Notes under the pieces: generated by a model | What the model saw: the letters and a program-made list of their open reading frames with translations, nothing else | Database searches by the model: none | Told to the model about the DNA's origin: nothing | Part shown: one piece after another, positions 19,291 to 20,000 of the stretch | Layout of the letters: the number at the start of each line of letters is the position of its first letter | Position numbering within the stretch: position 1 is the first letter of the stretch | Program-made: the position numbers and the translations under genes | Assembly: GCA_030674155.1 (NCBI GenBank) | Contig: CM060323.1 | Location: 49,576,698 to 49,596,697, forward strand | Length of the DNA: 20,000 nucleotides | Direction: 5' to 3' | Source: Stramonita haemastoma | Taxonomy: Eukaryota; Mollusca; Gastropoda; Neogastropoda; Muricidae

Positions 19291-19318
19291 GTGGTGTGTG
19301 TGTGTGTGTGTGTGTGTG

Positions 19319-19354
<36 letters not shown>
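19291..19354. repeat. (TG)n inside the LINE 3' UTR
   Basis: TG array with one TTG phase break. It lies between the ORF2 stop codon and the terminal AGCGCTATATAAAT sequence, so the array belongs to, or grew within, the LINE 3' UTR. Confidence 0.95.
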
Positions 19355-19356
<2 letters not shown>

Positions 19357-19482
19357 ATTGACTTTGTTAAAAATCTAAATTGTTGTTGGCTGCATGTGCA
19401 AGAATTGGTTGAATGCAAGCGCTTTGATTTGTTTTTGCAAGATATAGCGCTATATAAATTCCATTTATTATTATTATTATTA

Positions 19483-20000
19483 AAGCGAAATGGTTGACGT
19501 CACGATGCAGGCTTTTAAAGCAGTGCTGTAAGAATTCTGGTGGTTAATTAATCCCCTACGCCATAAACACCATTCTTTCACAGGGTGACAAGCTCTACTG
19601 TCTAACCTTAACCAATCGCATTATTTTGACGTGTAAATCCTTCAGGGAGGGGGGGGGGGAAGGGGTGGTAGGAGGAGGGGGGAGGGAGGTTGGAGGAGGG
19701 CTCAGATATTGGACATGTTCGGTCGTGACCTAACATGGACCCAGCCATATTATTATCTTAGTGCTGGGTTTAGACTTCAGATACATACATACATACATAC
19801 ACACACAGCGAGCTAAAAGCTGTCAGGCCAATTTCCCCAGCAGCCCTGAAAAGAACAGAACAGACCTCCCCCTAAGTCTTCCCACGCCGGCTGGGCTGGA
19901 CTGGCTGGACTGATCGAACTCCTGCAAAAGCCACCTGCAAGGCGGTTGTTATATAAATCCTGAAATAATTACCGTTGACACTGCTGACGTGCGCTCGGGG
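19483..20000 (+). promoter_or_regulatory. Candidate promoter-like region at the right edge (weak)
   Basis: Features in order: a perfect TGACGTCA at 19495-19502, ACCAATCG (CCAAT 19612-19616), a TTTTGACGTG half-site near 19628, G-rich tracts (19648-19690), (CATA)n at about 19781-19800, GGCCAATTT (CCAAT 19828-19832), TATATAAA at 19950-19957 and TGACGTGC at 19985-19992. A TATA box there would place a start site near 19980, with the transcript leaving the window. These are short motifs and the arrangement is only suggestive. Confidence 0.28.
19950..19957 (+). promoter_or_regulatory. TATA-like motif TATATAAA
   Basis: The match to the TATA box consensus is preceded by GC-richer sequence and followed about 30 bp later by a GC-rich segment with a CRE half-site. 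Other AT-rich stretches in the window contain similar strings, so only its context favours it. Confidence 0.25.

Larger units (their letters stand above)
18950..19482 (+). mobile_element. 5'-truncated CR1/L2/Jockey-like LINE, 3' end
   Basis: The fragment contains the last ~85 codons of the retrotransposon ORF2 (18950-19207), a 3' UTR of about 270 bp and a terminal AGCGCTATATAAATTCCATT plus (ATT)n at 19464-19482. An AGCGCTATATAAAT sequence followed by ATT repeats is characteristic of CR1/L2-group LINE 3' ends. A (TG)n array sits inside the UTR at about 19291-19354. The 5' truncation, with no endonuclease or reverse transcriptase core left, is the usual outcome of target-primed reverse transcription. 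No target-site duplication is evident. Confidence 0.85.

Overview
This window looks like intergenic or deep-intronic DNA from an animal nuclear genome. By layout I would guess a lophotrochozoan such as a mollusc, but I infer that only from the style of the repeats. I found no complete protein-coding gene, rRNA, functional tRNA, CRISPR array or prokaryote-type operon. The long open frames are translations of dinucleotide, tetranucleotide and trinucleotide arrays (poly-TH, CV, LS, RE and TDRQ peptides) and are not genes. By hand tally, simple sequence repeats cover about one fifth of the 20 kb.

Layout. Positions 1-2150 hold AC/AG/CT arrays and a CAGA array with an 87-bp higher-order duplication. 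From 2228 to 11590 several dispersed repeat families are interleaved with TG, CT and GA arrays. Family Q has two copies (2228-2476 and 8501-8766). Family R has three diverged copies (about 3925-4640, 7590-8042 and 10900-11590). There are three tRNA-derived SINE-like families, almost all on the minus strand. A 300-bp-offset duplication occupies 9238-9640. From 11591 to 15222 the sequence is mostly unrecognised, with more arrays and one weak candidate 5' UTR exon near 13640. A MITE-like element with long imperfect terminal inverted repeats lies at 15448-15868. Arrays at 16046-17390 are followed by a SINE copy with intact pol III boxes (17555-17822) next to a second tRNA-like head. The last 2 kb contain CRE-type TGACGTCA sites, a 33-nt G run, a 3 x 25 bp tandem repeat and the 3' end of a 5'-truncated CR1/L2/Jockey-like LINE (18950-19482). 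That LINE fragment has the only recognisable coding remnant in the window. The final 500 bp carry CCAAT, CRE and TATA-like motifs that could be a promoter reading off the right edge.

The main biological story is how mobile elements and microsatellites relate. Several repeat copies carry the same short TG, CT or GA seed, which has expanded into a long array in one copy and stayed short in its relative. The SINE family has conserved hairpins in its core and tail that would merit a genome-wide covariation test. I do not see a new defence, biosynthetic or regulatory system, and I do not claim one.
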